Position numbers and translations under genes: made by a program | Assembly (NCBI GenBank): GCA_027886175.1 | Contig: JAJNNQ010000016.1 | Coordinates: 935,001 to 999,000, forward strand | Origin: Phylloscopus collybita | Lineage: Eukaryota > Chordata > Aves > Passeriformes > Phylloscopidae | Direction: 5' to 3' | DNA: 64,000 nt | Notes under the pieces: model-generated | Seen by the model: the letters and a program-made list of their open reading frames with translations, nothing else | Databases searched by the model: none | What the model was told of the DNA's origin: nothing | Part shown: positions 27,301-40,411 of the stretch, in pieces | Layout: each line of letters begins with the position of its first letter | Position numbering within the stretch: position 1 is the stretch's first letter

Positions 27301-30300
27301 AGTGCTCCATTCAGAACACTTGTTACCATGACAGAAAAGGGAGCTTGAAGGCCCTGGCATTGAAATGGAGAAGCATTTCCCTGGATAGACACTTGGCCAT
27401 CTGCTCTATCAGTTTTCACTTTATGGTTTGTTTAGTTTACCATACATTTATTATGTTCGGGTTAGATGAATTCATTGCTTCCACATCTTTACAAAAGATG
27501 AACCATTTATTTTTGTGTTCTTGTGTAAAGTAAAAATGCTCTACAGCTCTGAACAGACAGCTTGAAAAATTTCATGGAAGTCACTATTTACAGCTGGCAT
27601 TAGGCAGTCTCCCAATGATCCCAGTATTTCCCTTAACTGCAAATTGAGATTTGTAGTGAGAGAAAGCCATTATATGGCCTGAGAGTTTTTAACAGAGGAA
27701 AGAAGACTCCCTGCATCCTAACATTTTTCTGTGATCCATCAGGACTATTATTCCCCAGACACACTTTCACCCAGTCGTTTCTGGAGAAACATGATGTGTC
27801 AGTGGAAGATGAAACCTGCTATTTGTGCTCTTGCCTGTTTGGCACAGGGAAGGGTTGGTACCCTTCATGATATGCCAGAAACTGAGTACAGTGAGGGCTG
27901 CACAGCTGAACGTGTGCCAGCAGCCTTAACCACTGGATGTTTTTTGCATAGGCTTTTCTCCCCAAGATTAGTATCTGAGTTCGAGCTGCTTTCCTAAAAG
28001 CTGTCAGGGAGATTAATGTATCTGTTGACAACATGGTGTGGTTCCTGTGAGGAGGTCTCTCCTGAGAGTAGGAAACATTGAGGGCCAGATTGAAGCAAAA
28101 CAATAGGAGCACATTGAAGGGGAAGAACAGCTCTCTTTTCATTTTGGTGTCTTATTTCATGAGCCTGAGAAATGGTAATAAATTTGCATTTTTTCCTTCT
28201 CCTTGATTTTTTTTCCGTCTCTCTCATAAGGCTGTGTTGTTTTTTTTTTTACTTGCTGTGTTGAAAGTGGTTTCTAACTCATCTCTCCCCAAGAATAAAA
28301 ATGCCCAGTTGCCATGGCTCATTTCATAGTCTCATTGTTTAATAAAATTGCTATTCTGTTTTATTCTTCTTTTGCACAATAGGAAAAGAAAGGGAGGTGG
28401 GGTGATGATGGGGACCTCAGACAGAATTCAGAACTTTTTTTTAAAAAAATCGTAGACATGGATTTTATTTCTTAGTTCTATACTGTGGGAACAAATACTC
28501 AAGCATTTCTTTAAAAATATTTCCTCTAATTAATTTCAAATAGTACTATACCTAATTAATTTCATTCTAAATCAGTATTATTCTTAAATCTTGCTTACTA
28601 CACTGCCCAAATTGGTGTCAACCTTAGATTTTTTTTTCTATATAGAAACCAATCCATTCTGTCTTTAATTAGCACTTTCCCTATCAATTTTTTCTCTTTG
28701 TCTAAAACTGACAGATTCTTAGGAGGTATCAGAAGAATTGCTCTTACTGTGATGTGCAAATATTAACTGGAATTGAGACTTGGGCTGCAAATTGTGTTCA
28801 GGACTGACAGAAGCTTGTAACACACTAAAAGTCAGCACCAGGCCTTTCATCTCCTTAATTTGGTTTGATGTTCACTCAGGACTCAATGCAGGCACGGGAA
28901 AACTTTGCTGTATTGGTATCACTTCATCTGTTACTGAGGGTTAAAGGAGGATGGTATTAACATTCTAGAAGATGTCTGTTGTCAGTTAAAATTTATCAAC
29001 AGATTCACTTAAAACATTATGTTGCTTTTGTTGCTTGCATTTAAATTCCTCCTGAAGTTTGATATTACTGGGGCCAGATGATTGTCCAAAGCAGGGCAGG
29101 AAAAGCAAGGAAATAAAAGCTGAAGGAACACAGTGTCCTAACAACAAGTATCCATGTCCTTCTAGAGCTAAAAAATGGCAGACGTAACATTCTCTATAAA
29201 TGAGACTAAATTTTTGTGCAATTCCAAATTATATTTATTGATTTATTCGGGATATTTAAATGAAAGATAACCTAAAGAGCTCCACAAGTGTCTCATAACT
29301 GGAACCCATGGATAAAAGAGCAGGTGAAATTCAGCATAAGTATATATTTATTTATATATGTCAGGAGCAACAATCTTTAATCTGTGTGCACAGTGATGCT
29401 TCTGATTAGCTCCATGACCATGGGAGAGCAATCTCAGCTTTAGAATAAAGAGTTTTATGAAAATGCTGTTGGTTAGGAAGCCATTTGAGGGGTGCCAAAG
29501 AGCAAAGCAGAGAGAGGATGCTGCTGTGCATGAGCAGTGCCCATGAGTAACCTGCAGTGATGCCAAGCACCCAGCACACAAAAGGATGTGGAGACACAGG
29601 AGAGGTAAAGGCAAGGGAGAAAAGAGGAAGCATGAGGACAGGCTTCTGTTCAAGCAGATATTGAATAAAGTTAAACACTTGAACATGGAACAGAATGAGT
29701 GAAGACAAGAGTCAGGAAGTGCTTTTTCTCGCTTTGCAGACAGAATAATAGAGGATCATTTTGCAATATTGGGGGCTAAAGGGAAACAACAGCAACTGTT
29801 TTTCCCATTGCTCTCAACTAGTTCAGGCTCTTATAGAAACAATTGGAATTTTCTTACAAAGAAGTGAGAATCTCTCAGAATGTGAAGTGTTTCCATTTTC
29901 TCATTCATTTGGGTTTTCAGCCAGTTAATTTTAATGGTGATTTTTATGGATGTTATATACTAAGCTGCCTGTTTAATGCTACTGTCAGTAATGCTGCAAA
30001 TGCACAAATGAGAAACTTTTATTTTCAAACACCTTATTTCAGTATTTTTAAGCTCACTGTTTTCTGATTATGTTGCTATTTAATTGTGAAATTTGTGCAT
30101 TTTCTGTACCATATTCTATTCTCATTGTCTTCAAATGTATTCTATTCTCTGGATACAGTGGGACAGCAGATCGGGCATTTACTAGTGAAGATATTGAGAA
30201 CAGCTTTTAATATTTGAAGCTAAGCATTTCCCTAAATTAATATGTCTATTTCTGGTTCTTAGCTGAGTCCGTGTTATACCAAGGCAGATCTTCTCTGTGA

Positions 30301-32191
30301 AATTCCCTTCTCTTGCTGCATCTGACTTTCAGAGGGATTGTGGATGCATTGGGGTGTTCCTGGATGGTGTGAAAATGCAGTGATAATTTACTTCTGATGG
30401 AAAAATGTTTCACTGATCTCTTCTCTTTGAAGATGGCGAGAAAGGAGAAAGTCTTCATGGAGTGAAATTAAGAAAGGGACTTTTTTAGCTTGGTGGTTAG
30501 CAATAGGATCTTGAGAGATGCTTTAAAGGAAGCAGTTCATAGCACAAATACAAAAGCTGCTCCACTATGATGCACATCAAGAAAAAGGCATCAGAGGCTA
30601 AAATCAAAAACCAGAGATGATTGCAGGAATTCCCTTCAAAACTGAGGGAGTGGAAGAGATCCAGTGGGATCAATTGCTAAGTAAGCATTTCCTCAGTGGT
30701 GTTTTTATCAGCAGCAATTTTGTCCCATACTCATCTGTGAAAAAGAGGGAAAACAAGAGCAGTGTTCTTTTAAAGCTGTCCATGCGTGGGGCTCTGATGG
30801 CCTTGTCTGCTGAAGGATGGAAAATGAGCAAAGCAAGGTAGGTCCTGTGACTTGTGCTATATCAGTACAATGATGATGACAGGACTGGTATTTACAAAGA
30901 GAGTTCAGGCAAATAAGGCTGTGTCAAGGGAATAGCATACGGCTTCGTGTTAATAGTGCAGCTAGTTAGAGCTGCTGCTGCTTTTTTCTTTAATGCTGTA
31001 TCAATTTAGGAGCCTCGAGCCATCGTATTGATTTATGAGAGAAGAACAAATCTTACAGTAGCATTTCTTCAATTAGCCTCTCCAAAAAACACCACACATC
31101 CCCAAGAAAAAGAAAGACAAACCAAATAAAGAAAAAAAAACCCACAAAGGCCCATAACAATTAGAGATATCTATTGCTTTTGCTCGCTTCAGATCATTTT
31201 CACGGCTGCATTGTCAGCTTGGGGTCCCATTTCAATAGTCTGTGCAGTGACCTGCTGTGGTTTGATAGAAACCTCGTCCCTCTAGGTTTTAAAAACTCCA
31301 AACGTGGTAATTTGCAACAGCCGGAGCAAAATGCTAAAGCTGCTGGCACCCCGTGCAGCTGCTAAATGGTGAAGCTGGTTGTTAGTGTTGGCAAGGTGCT
31401 TGGCTCTGTCTGGGCTCTTGCTAATGAAAAGTGCTGTACAAGGCCCAGACTGAGAGCTGAGGGCTGTGCTGGGAGCACCAAGCTCCCAGCAACAGGAAAG
31501 GAGTGTCAGAGGGATGGCAGCTGGCAGGAAAGGACATTGCCAGCTTCCCACGGGAACAGCCACTGCTGCTTTCCCTTTCTGGGCCTGGAAGAGTGTCCAG
31601 AACTGTCCTTCTCCTTTTTTTTTGTCCTCCTTCTACTGGTACTGGTTAGGATCCTTTCTTACCACTGTGTCCCAGGCTCTGTGTTTCGCTTTGCTCCTGA
31701 TGTTCCAAAGTGCTGCATGTTCTGGATTTGAAGGTGATGCGCCTGCATGCTGAGATGTGAAATCTCTTGGAAGGAAAAAGTGTGAATGGCTGGAGTTACT
31801 TACACCTTCTTGTATACAATTTAACAGTTGTCAGGCAATAATAGCAGTAGGCAGGAGTTTTATGAAGGCTTTTATGTGTTTCTGAGACAAAACAATGTGA
31901 AAGGTTAAGCTTTTCTTTTCATTAGGTTTTCACTAGGATTTTTTTTTTCCTTTTCATTTCACTTCCCTTTCATTTAAAATAGATCTGTAGATAGTAATTT
32001 GTACCTATCTGGTTATTGTCTACTGCACTCCTATCACTAGAGTTGATACATATCTTTTCCAACTTTCATGGGTTTGGGTGGGTTTTATCCCGTGAAATAT
32101 ATTTTCTGTGCATCCTTCCCATGTACAGAAGAACACATAATTTTGTTGGCAGCATCATTCATAGTCCTGCATCACTCTTGTGTATTTTCAA

Positions 32192-32245
32192 GGGACAGTA
32201 TAGTTGAAACTATACTCCAGGGATGGTGTAGTTGAAACATCACTC
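32192..32245. repeat. Imperfect 28-base tandem repeat with palindrome
   Basis: The segment beginning gggacagtatagttgaaac is followed 28 bases later by gggatggtgtagttgaaac. The first copy contains a perfect palindrome: agtatagt (32197-32204), loop tgaa, actatact (32209-32216). The palindrome has decayed in the second copy. No family is recognised. Confidence 0.75.
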
Positions 32246-33589
32246 TATTTTCTACCTTTCTATTTTAAAAGAAAATTTCACTGGCTGTTTCTCACAAAGT
32301 ATTGGCTTCTGTACAGTTGTTTTGTTTTTTTTTCACCATGCTAATTTTAATGGGCTGGTTATATTAAACCTATCATGCCTAGAAATAATATTTATCCAGT
32401 TTTTCTTTTTTACTGCAAATATATTTGTTCTTTCTGAACTGATGAGCCACAAGTGCACACAAACTCTGGATGTACACATATTCTTCTATCCCACTGGGGT
32501 AGTCTCCGAAAAATGTACTTATCACTTTCTGCCATTCCTCATGTTTCCAATACAGCATATGCAGTGCTGTGGCCAGCTTTGGGTGCACTTCCCTCTCAGC
32601 TCCTACTGGAATTAAATTCTTCTACTGCAGGCTTTCTCCTTTTGTCTCCTGTAGTTATTTTTCTGTATTTATGTAACGTGTCAGGCTTGAATTCCAATCC
32701 ATGTGTCTTATTTGGCAGCTACACCCTCCAGATGCTGCCATGTGTTGTTCTAATGACATAATCGTCCTCTATCTCAGGTCTGATCTCCACACATGAGGAA
32801 ATGTTGATCAAGGAGCTCCTGCTTGGCAGTTTGTGCCTTGTCGCTCTCAGACTGCTCCTTTCCTTCAGCATCTCCTGCTAATTACATCTGCTGTTGCTGT
32901 GCTTACAAAAACCCTCCTCATCTCACTCTGTGAGAAGCAGGGGCTTCACATCAACCTAATGCTTGGATATACTCAGCTTCTGCCTAACAGCAGAGATTTC
33001 CCATCACTGATAACCCCCAGTACATTAGGTCTTCAATTTTACCAACTGAGAGCACCAAGACAGCTGTGTGCAGCCAGCCTTAGCATCCCTGGTTATTTGT
33101 AACTCCACTGCTTGCCCCTGCCCAGCAGTATTTATATTTACAGTAGCAGCTTTACATGGTAGTTTGCCTCTCTGTTACTTTATTTGCAGTCTTTAGTGTT
33201 GGATCTGTGTTTATTTGGGGTTTATTCTACATCTTGGTACCAAGCTATACACTACCCTAAAGGTATTTCCTTCTTCAGGAGTTTATAAACTCTTCTTTCA
33301 TTCCACTTTTCAAGCAAATATGTTTTTGGAGGTTTGAGGGATTTTTTTTAATATTGCCACTTTCTTCCAGAAATGGTAATGAATTAAGCAGTTTTTTGTG
33401 GACATCTGTTGCTTTGGATGAGTTGCAGAAGGACCCCAAACACTCTTTTTGACCTAGACTCTGTCAAAACTATCATTTGGGTTTTGTGCCATGGGGTTCA
33501 AAAATCAAAGTATTGTCTCATCAGTGTAAGAGATACTTCCCCATTCATGAGTGACAGTTTTGTGTGCTTTTCTTGTTCAGAGACTTGAA

Positions 33590-33611
33590 GGAGTTGATCA
33601 GGAGTTGATCA
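33590..33611. repeat. Perfect 11-base tandem duplication
   Basis: ggagttgatca occurs twice in immediate succession without a mismatch. Such exact short duplications usually reflect replication slippage or end-joining repair and tend to be recent. Confidence 0.9.
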
Positions 33612-36600
33612 GCGTGTGGAACTGAATGAGGGGTCCACGTGCTCATGTGAGCTTTAAGGCCCTATGATTGTCTGCTCCTGAAATCAAACTGCAATACCTC
33701 CTTTTGGATATTGCATATTCCCTTAGAGCTGCAGGACCTTCTGAGGAAAACATGCAGCTTTTTACAGATACCTTTCAGAGAAAAGCAGACATTGTTTAAC
33801 TAACTGATTTATTTTCACCCACTGTCCTCTTCTGAAGAGCAAGTATTTGGCACAGCCTCTTTTCTTCTGGGTTCAGTAGTTCAACCAACACTGCAGAAAG
33901 CCACCTTCACTCACAAAAAAAAATAATTTTGTGAGTCTTTTGGCATCTTTTGGTAGATTCCTGAGATTGCAAACCAGAAGTCCTCAGTAATGGGCTCACT
34001 ATAAGTAGAACCAATTTTTCTTCTTCATATTTGGTTCTGGTTCTGGCCAAAAAGAGGAAGCAAGGGAACTTTATGGAATGTTTCAAAAAGTCTTTGAAGG
34101 AGATTTCAATGTTTCATATTAATTAATCAGCATGCACTTTAGAGTTACAGTTAATCAGGCCCTCATATTTTTAACTGGGAAAAAAATCTTCACATTTGTG
34201 GATGGAGTGAGTGTCTCCAAATGCTGTTGAAGAATTTGTTGTCTCAAGAACTAAATGACTGTCTCCACTGTAAAGGAAGCTTTAAGTGGTACTTGAGGCA
34301 GCTGACAGTCCTGAGTTCCTAGGTTCCACTTACCCAGTGGAAGGTCAGTTCACAAAGGAGGGGTTTTCTTTCTAGGGAGAGTTTAATTCCATGTGGAGTG
34401 GACTGAGCTCATTAAGTTCTTTATCTAGGTCACAGCTTCTTGAGGAAATACATGATGAGCAAAAGCAATGGTTCACAGGAATAAGGGCTTGTACTGATGT
34501 CATGGTTTCACTGTTTATGAAGTAACTGATTCCTAGTGCAAATCACTTCCAGGTATTGCATTCTTCCCATCTGGTCTGTGAAAGTGCACAGGTAAAATGT
34601 GCTATTGCATTATTTACAGGGTTATGTGAGAAAATTCTTTCCCTACCTAGGTGATTCCTAGTCCTAGAAATGCTTTCAGCAGTTAAAAGAATCATTTCAG
34701 TGCCTTCTCAAACTGTTAACTAATCTTTTTCAAGAGCTGACTAGAGAAATCCACCTTAATTCCAAGAGTGAAATTAGGCCATGAAGATCTTTATGAGTAG
34801 AGTTCAAGACAATGGTTGTGAAGTTTGCCAGGATACCTCAGATTTAACTGAACCTAAATGCCTTGGCAAAAGCATGTATCCTATTTCATGCACTTCCAGA
34901 AAACTTCATGGCAGATTACACATCCCATGAATGCAGGAGAGATTAAATTGATACATCATTTTAGCATGCATGGCTTGGCCATCCCATCACTTCCTCCCTG
35001 AAGTGAAAGGAAAAGCCCAGGAATGTGCCTCAGTCACGCCTCCTTTTCCTTTCAGCCTTTCAGACAGGCATGGATGGAATTAGTTTTGCATGTGAATCAG
35101 CAACTGGATCACAGCACAGGTAGCAAAAATTTTATTGTGCCTGAGCTCCTGGCACTCCCACAGTGTCCAGTGGGTTCCTCATTTTCTGTGTGCTACCACC
35201 AGTGAGCATAAAGGCAGAGCTGTCTCTCCTCTGTCCCAGTCTGGTTCCATCTCTGCTGTGCAGTCTCATGCACAGGGGATGCAGGAGGGCCATGGAGGTA
35301 TTTGGGTAGGTAATGCACCCTGAGGAATGCAGTCACTGTACAGGTAAGTAATTTTTTCATTCTGAGTACTCATCTGCATAAGATTCCTGAAAAGAGGCTG
35401 TCACTCTTTATCATTCTGATATTTTGTCAAAACACAGGAAGATTTGCCATTGGTGTGATGCTCAAAGGTATGATTGCTTCAGAGGAGCAGTCACTGTAGG
35501 AAAAATGGTACAACTGTAGTTAAAATCGTTTGAAGATTTTTTTTTCCAGAGTTTGATTCTTATCACAATAAAGGTAAAATACTCCATGTCATTAAATGGA
35601 GGAAAGCAGCAGCAGCACAGGTCATCATGGGCCTGTCATGTTTTCGAGTTCAGAGCTAAACAGTTGGAAGAACTTTGCTGGTGTGTCAAAAGGTTCACTT
35701 CAATTCTATCTACTAATACAAGACAGCAGCTTATATTTTTTAAAGGTCATTCAAATACTTACCAGTCACAAATCAATGAGCTAGAAACAAAAGAATTCTT
35801 TTAGAGTGTTCTGAGACTATGCTGCACTAATGGAGGTGCTACCTGACTAAGGAACAAGCTGCTGCTCCTGCCAGTCATTTGTTTGGTCAGGTGGTCACAC
35901 ACATCATGACACTGTTAGAAGAGTAAAATTCTTTTAACTAGGTTTGACTGAGGCAGAAAGGAAAAACTTCTGCTCAGTCTTCTCTTACTAGGTGAGTTAT
36001 TAGTATTAAAGTTCACCATTTCTAGGCAATTCATTCTAAGTCAACCTGGATTTTTAACTTGTAACCCTCTATCATATGTGTAAAAGTTTATGTATTATTT
36101 AGGAAAAGTAATGAATATGAATATAGATGTTTCAAATGCAGGTACTGTGGCACTGCATTTTTGGTATCACCTGCTGTTCTTCCTCCTGTCCCTCAAGAGT
36201 TCACCTGTCTGAATAGAGCACTATGTAGTGTCATGTTTAACACACTGTTGAATTCACCTCTGAAATGTTTGCCTGGAATGAAGAGTGGATAACCTATGTG
36301 TTAGAATGTTCTATTCTGCATTCTTATTTTAAAGCAGTTTCCATTTTAATGCTGCTGTTCAAATGTACAATTCCCACTTCTGTTAATTGACACAGAGAGC
36401 TACACGTTCACTTGGCTGTCTATGAATGATATATCAAGGAGTAAAGTTCATAATTACTCTGTAATGCAGCTAGGCAAATAAATATTTATATATCTGAAAT
36501 GGTCAGTATTCCTTGCAGAGCTTTTTGTAACCTTGTTACTCATCTTTTTTGATGAGGCTTCATTCACGCTTATCATAACCTTGAAGTAGTTTTGGAAGAT

Positions 36601-38228
36601 GTTACCAGTGTTCCTAAAAGATTCTGAAAATAGGAAAACATGTTAAGCAACTCCTATTTCTGAAATGTAGGTCTCTCCATTTGTTTCTTTCAAAGCCAGC
36701 AGTTACTTGCCCTGTGAGTCCTCCTTGGAATGTAACATCAGCAGAAAGCTGCTCTGCATGCAGAGCCCAACAGCTCCTGCTGCCAGTGGCTGAGCAGCAG
36801 CCTTGCTCTTTACCAGGGCAGTGGTGCCAGATGTCCTGCACAGTCTGGTACAAAGCTTTGCATCTCTGCTTGAACACTCTCATTGAAAGGGGCACTTTTG
36901 AGACTGTCACTAATGGTTTTCATACAACTATCTTTGGGGATTTGGTCTTAGGAAGCAGGAATCAAGGAATAAGTGAGATTCATCTGTTAAACTCCAATGA
37001 CTATTTTTTTTTTCATTATGAAGATTGCAAGGACAATGTTTTTCCAAGTCAGTCTTCTTTTTCCTTATTCTTTATATGGTACAAAACTCTTTTGGTGCAA
37101 GTGGAAAATTGCAATCCTAAATACAAAACGACAGGAGCCAAAGGGATACATCTGACAAAGAGCAAAATGCCAACAAATAAAAGCATTTTTGATTCTTTCA
37201 CTGCTACAGAAATGGCTAAAAAGCTATGCATTAACTTCAATATTCATTAATATCTCATCAGAACCCTATGATCTAAACCAATCTGCAAGACAAGAAATGC
37301 AGAAATCTTCCATCAAGCTGCTCCCTTGTGGTGGATTTGTTAAGCAGCCCTGGCCCAGGGCATTCATGTATGCACAGCCTGCTTTGCAGCCTTCTGTGAG
37401 GCTGCTTCTGCAGAAGTAGGAGAGACACATTTATTTTCCTTGCAAGACTAAAGTTAGGAGAGTCTCCTTTACAAATATCAATACCATTATTTTGTATATA
37501 TATTTTTTTTTTAAGTTATGCTGCTTGTAGAAACCAATAAAACGTTTTCTGAGGAGCAGTAAGTTTTCTTCAGTGGTGTGAACGTAGAGGCACATCTGAA
37601 CTCACAGCTGTGAAGATGCTCTTAAAGAATAAGTTTTTAGGGAGTCGTGATACTTGAATGTCTGAGTTTCAGACAGCCCAGATGAATGCTTCATATTTCC
37701 CAGAGAGCCTTGGGTGTAAAACTTCCTTTAAGACTTAATCTGAACAGTGGAAAACTCTGTTGGGTCAATGTTTGCTTTTCTCCCTCTTAACCTGGAAATG
37801 GTGAATTCCAGAGTGCAGGGCTCTGTTTCCCTTCTCACCACACCTGCTGCTGAACGTGTGAGCAAACGGGCAACTCTGACTGCCTGCTACCTTCCTGCCA
37901 CTTCTGCCTTCTCTGCTTCTTCAGAACTGCTTACTAATCCTTATTTTCCAACAATCCTTGCTTCCCTGTGCTGTGTAATCTGTGGCAGAGCCACACCAGG
38001 CAAGCACTCTTGCTTTGAGGTCCTGCTTCTCTGGCTTTCTCCTTCTCTTTGCTGCCATCTTCCTCTTACTCCCGCATCCCTCGTCATTCCTTCCTTTGTG
38101 TGAAGATTATTTGCCCTCAGTTGTGCCTTGGGAGGGAGAAGCACGTTTTGGTTGGCTTGAAACTTGGTTGGTTAAAAGGCTTTACTTCCAAACAAGTCAT
38201 CTTCACCTGGTCTCCCGTCATTTTCCAG

Positions 38229-38360
38229 GACAATCTGCGTAAAAAGGATGATCGGATTGAAGAATTGGAAGAGGCACTCAGAGAAAGTGTTCAGATAACT
38301 GCAGAGCGGGAAATGGTGCTAGCACAAGAGGAGTCAGCCAGGATCAATGCTGAGAAACAG
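38229..38360 (+). CDS. ERC1: ERC1 exon B, frame-neutral 44-residue coiled-coil cassette
   Basis: This 132-base exon begins and ends between codons and encodes 44 residues, starting DNLRKKDDRIEELEEALRES and ending ESARINAEKQ. It is rich in Glu, Lys and Arg, with hydrophobic residues (Ile10, Leu13, Leu17, Val21, Ile23, Val30, Leu31) spaced as in a coiled coil. The acceptor is a pyrimidine-rich stretch ending ttttccag at 38228; the donor is CAG|gtctgc, which is poor. Reading past the donor gives 14 further residues and then a stop at 38403-38405, so retention would truncate the protein. From memory, mammalian ERC1 has Ser at position 2 and Thr at the position that is Ile here, so Asn and Ile look lineage-specific. 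Because the exon is phase 0-0, it can be skipped without shifting frame; ERC2 as I recall it joins the flanking parts directly. Alternative use is inference. Confidence 0.95.
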
Positions 38361-38366
38361 GTCTGC
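38361..38366 (+). other. ERC1: Weak 5' splice site of exon B
   Basis: The donor reads CAG|gtctgc. After the invariant gt, positions +3, +4 and +6 (c, t, c) depart from gtaagt, while +5 g and the exonic CAG fit. Weak pairing with U1 snRNA is typical of cassette exons. Exon C, by contrast, has a strong AA|gtgagt donor. Confidence 0.85.
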
Positions 38367-40411
38367 AATCTTGTAAAGTCCCTGGGAGCCCTCCTAGGAA
38401 AGTAACCAGACAGTAAAGTACTAATGTCCCTGCTTCCCTGTGTGAAACACAGCTGCTGTGCCTTTCTCTGATGCTCCTGTGTCTGTTCTGCCATTAGGTA
38501 ACAACTCAAAAGCTGCAGAGCCTTGGTAGTAATAAGTTATATTTCATAGGTCAGGTTTTTCTTGAAATTAAAATCAAAATACCAGGTATCCTGAGCTTGT
38601 GAAATACAGGTCTAAGTAGTAACTCTTCTGATCTGGCTTGCCTGTCAAAGCTGCCTTCCTGTGTGTCTAAGGTATACTGAGATTTACTGTCTTGTTCATG
38701 TATTTAAAAGACAATGGTTTTGTTAGCCTGGTTGTGTTTGGAGCACAATCTCCTTGCACTTGCAAAAGAACTGGTTAAAAAGAAATCCCTGGCTTGAGCC
38801 AAGCATGCACACAGAAAATACACACTTGTGTACTGGAGCCACAAGTGGAAACTTTGATGCATTAATTGATTTTGTGCCACTGATAACTCTGAAGAATCAC
38901 GGACAGCCTGATTTTAGCTCAGGTAAGTAATCATCAAGAAAGCATAAGTTATGGATAAATCCACGAGATTTTGATCAAGCTTGTGAAGCAGTAGCTGAAA
39001 GTAGCACTTGACTTTTGGTGAACCTCTTCAGTGTTTTTCACTGTGCTTTAGGACAGTTATTAGCAGACAGGAGCATTTGATTCATTACATTTCAATCTCC
39101 TTGTCTTTGTGATTTACCTAACAACTCCTCTGACCAAGTGCACTTTAGAACAATTAAGAGGTTTTTCTGTCACAGGCTTTGATGAAAAAGAAGTAAAAAT
39201 CCAAGTTTTCCTGAAGATAGCAATCGTTTCTCTATGAGCTGGAGTCAAGCTCAGCTGTTTGCTGATAGATGTATTGAGGATAATTCTGCTTGCTGTGTTT
39301 TAGGATCCTGCACAGGTGTGATGGAACTCACTTTCAAGAATGCCTCTTTATTATGTCCTGTGAGAATTCTTTGTAGAATTTTGAGAGGCAAACACAGATA
39401 ATATTAAGAGTTTTACAATGCAAGACTCCACGTTCCATATACTACCAATGGCAAATCCTTTGACTTTCACAAACCATGTAATAGGTTATGAATATTCTTA
39501 GAGCAAGTGTGAGTGATGTGTGTGATTTTTAAAACGTTGATGCTGTTCAAACTGATTGTGATTTGTTTTTAATTGCATGCTTTTTCTTTCCTCTCTTGTT
39601 TATCTTGTTTTCTACCATTCTGCCACTTCACTGCCTGTCTGAAGCTTTTTAATGAATCAGTGCATGAGGTCAACCATTTTGGCTTTAGGTGGTTCAAGGT
39701 ATGAGGACATCTCATGTGTGTGTGCCTCTGCCCCAATATTTGGTGTTGTTCCTGTAGCTTTGTCTTGTGTAATCCTGCCCTCCATCATCTCCTGATGTGT
39801 GGTGTTGTGTTATTTTATAGGCTTCAGATTTGAAGGACAGTGTACAGTTCACAAATGTTTTCTGACCTGAGATACTTCACGTTCTCCTTTTCCTTGCTCA
39901 CTTTCATCCCCCTGCTTGAGTGCACATCCCTGCTGTTTCCCCACCGAGGTCACTCTGGGGCTGTGCTGGGAGAGGGAGCAGTGACCTCATTCATGGGAAC
40001 AAGTGTCTTAATTTCTGAAGGGATATTTTCCTGTGAAGCACTTCACTGCCCTGCTTCATGAATCCCCACGCAGAGCTTGGGGACATCTGAGGGGGTGTTG
40101 ACCTGTGGGGGCAGGGCTGAGAAGGGGAGGCAGGAGTTGTCAGTATTATTACTAAAAATATTTTTACCAGAAACTTTCTGCAGCCTTTACAGTGGGCTCC
40201 TGTTTCTTTGAGTGAGATGGTGCATTGCCTGACCACAACATACATTCCTCTAGCTTATTTTATTTCCTTCAAACTTGAAAAGCAGAAGATTTTAGACACT
40301 TAAATAACATTCCTGCTGATAGTAGTGCAGCTCTGTTTCTCTCATGAATATCAGCTCCAGTTTAAATGCACTCTCTGTACAGTATCAGCTACCATTTACT
40401 CCTTACCCTAA

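Larger units (their letters stand above)
20463..38228 (+). other. ERC1: ERC1 intron between exons A and B (17,766 bases, phase 0)
   Basis: The intron begins gtaaca and ends ttttccag. It holds one + strand CR1 fragment near 24.3 kb, an imperfect 28-base tandem repeat with a palindrome near 32.2 kb, an 11-base tandem duplication near 33.6 kb, and the longest open frame of the window (36681-37250), which I do not accept as a gene. Runs of A or T up to about ten bases occur throughout. I see nothing else assignable. Confidence 0.9.

Noticed and set aside
35057..35119. Possible exon between ttttcctttcag and CAG|gtagca
   Set aside because: A splice-like pair alone is common in introns; the peptide is not ERC1-like and inserting it between A and B has no support.
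36681..37250. 189-codon open frame as an annotated gene
   Set aside because: No recognisable domain or homolog, no initiation context or splice evidence, and it lies in the sense strand of an intron. Six frames over 64 kb can yield a frame of this size by chance.
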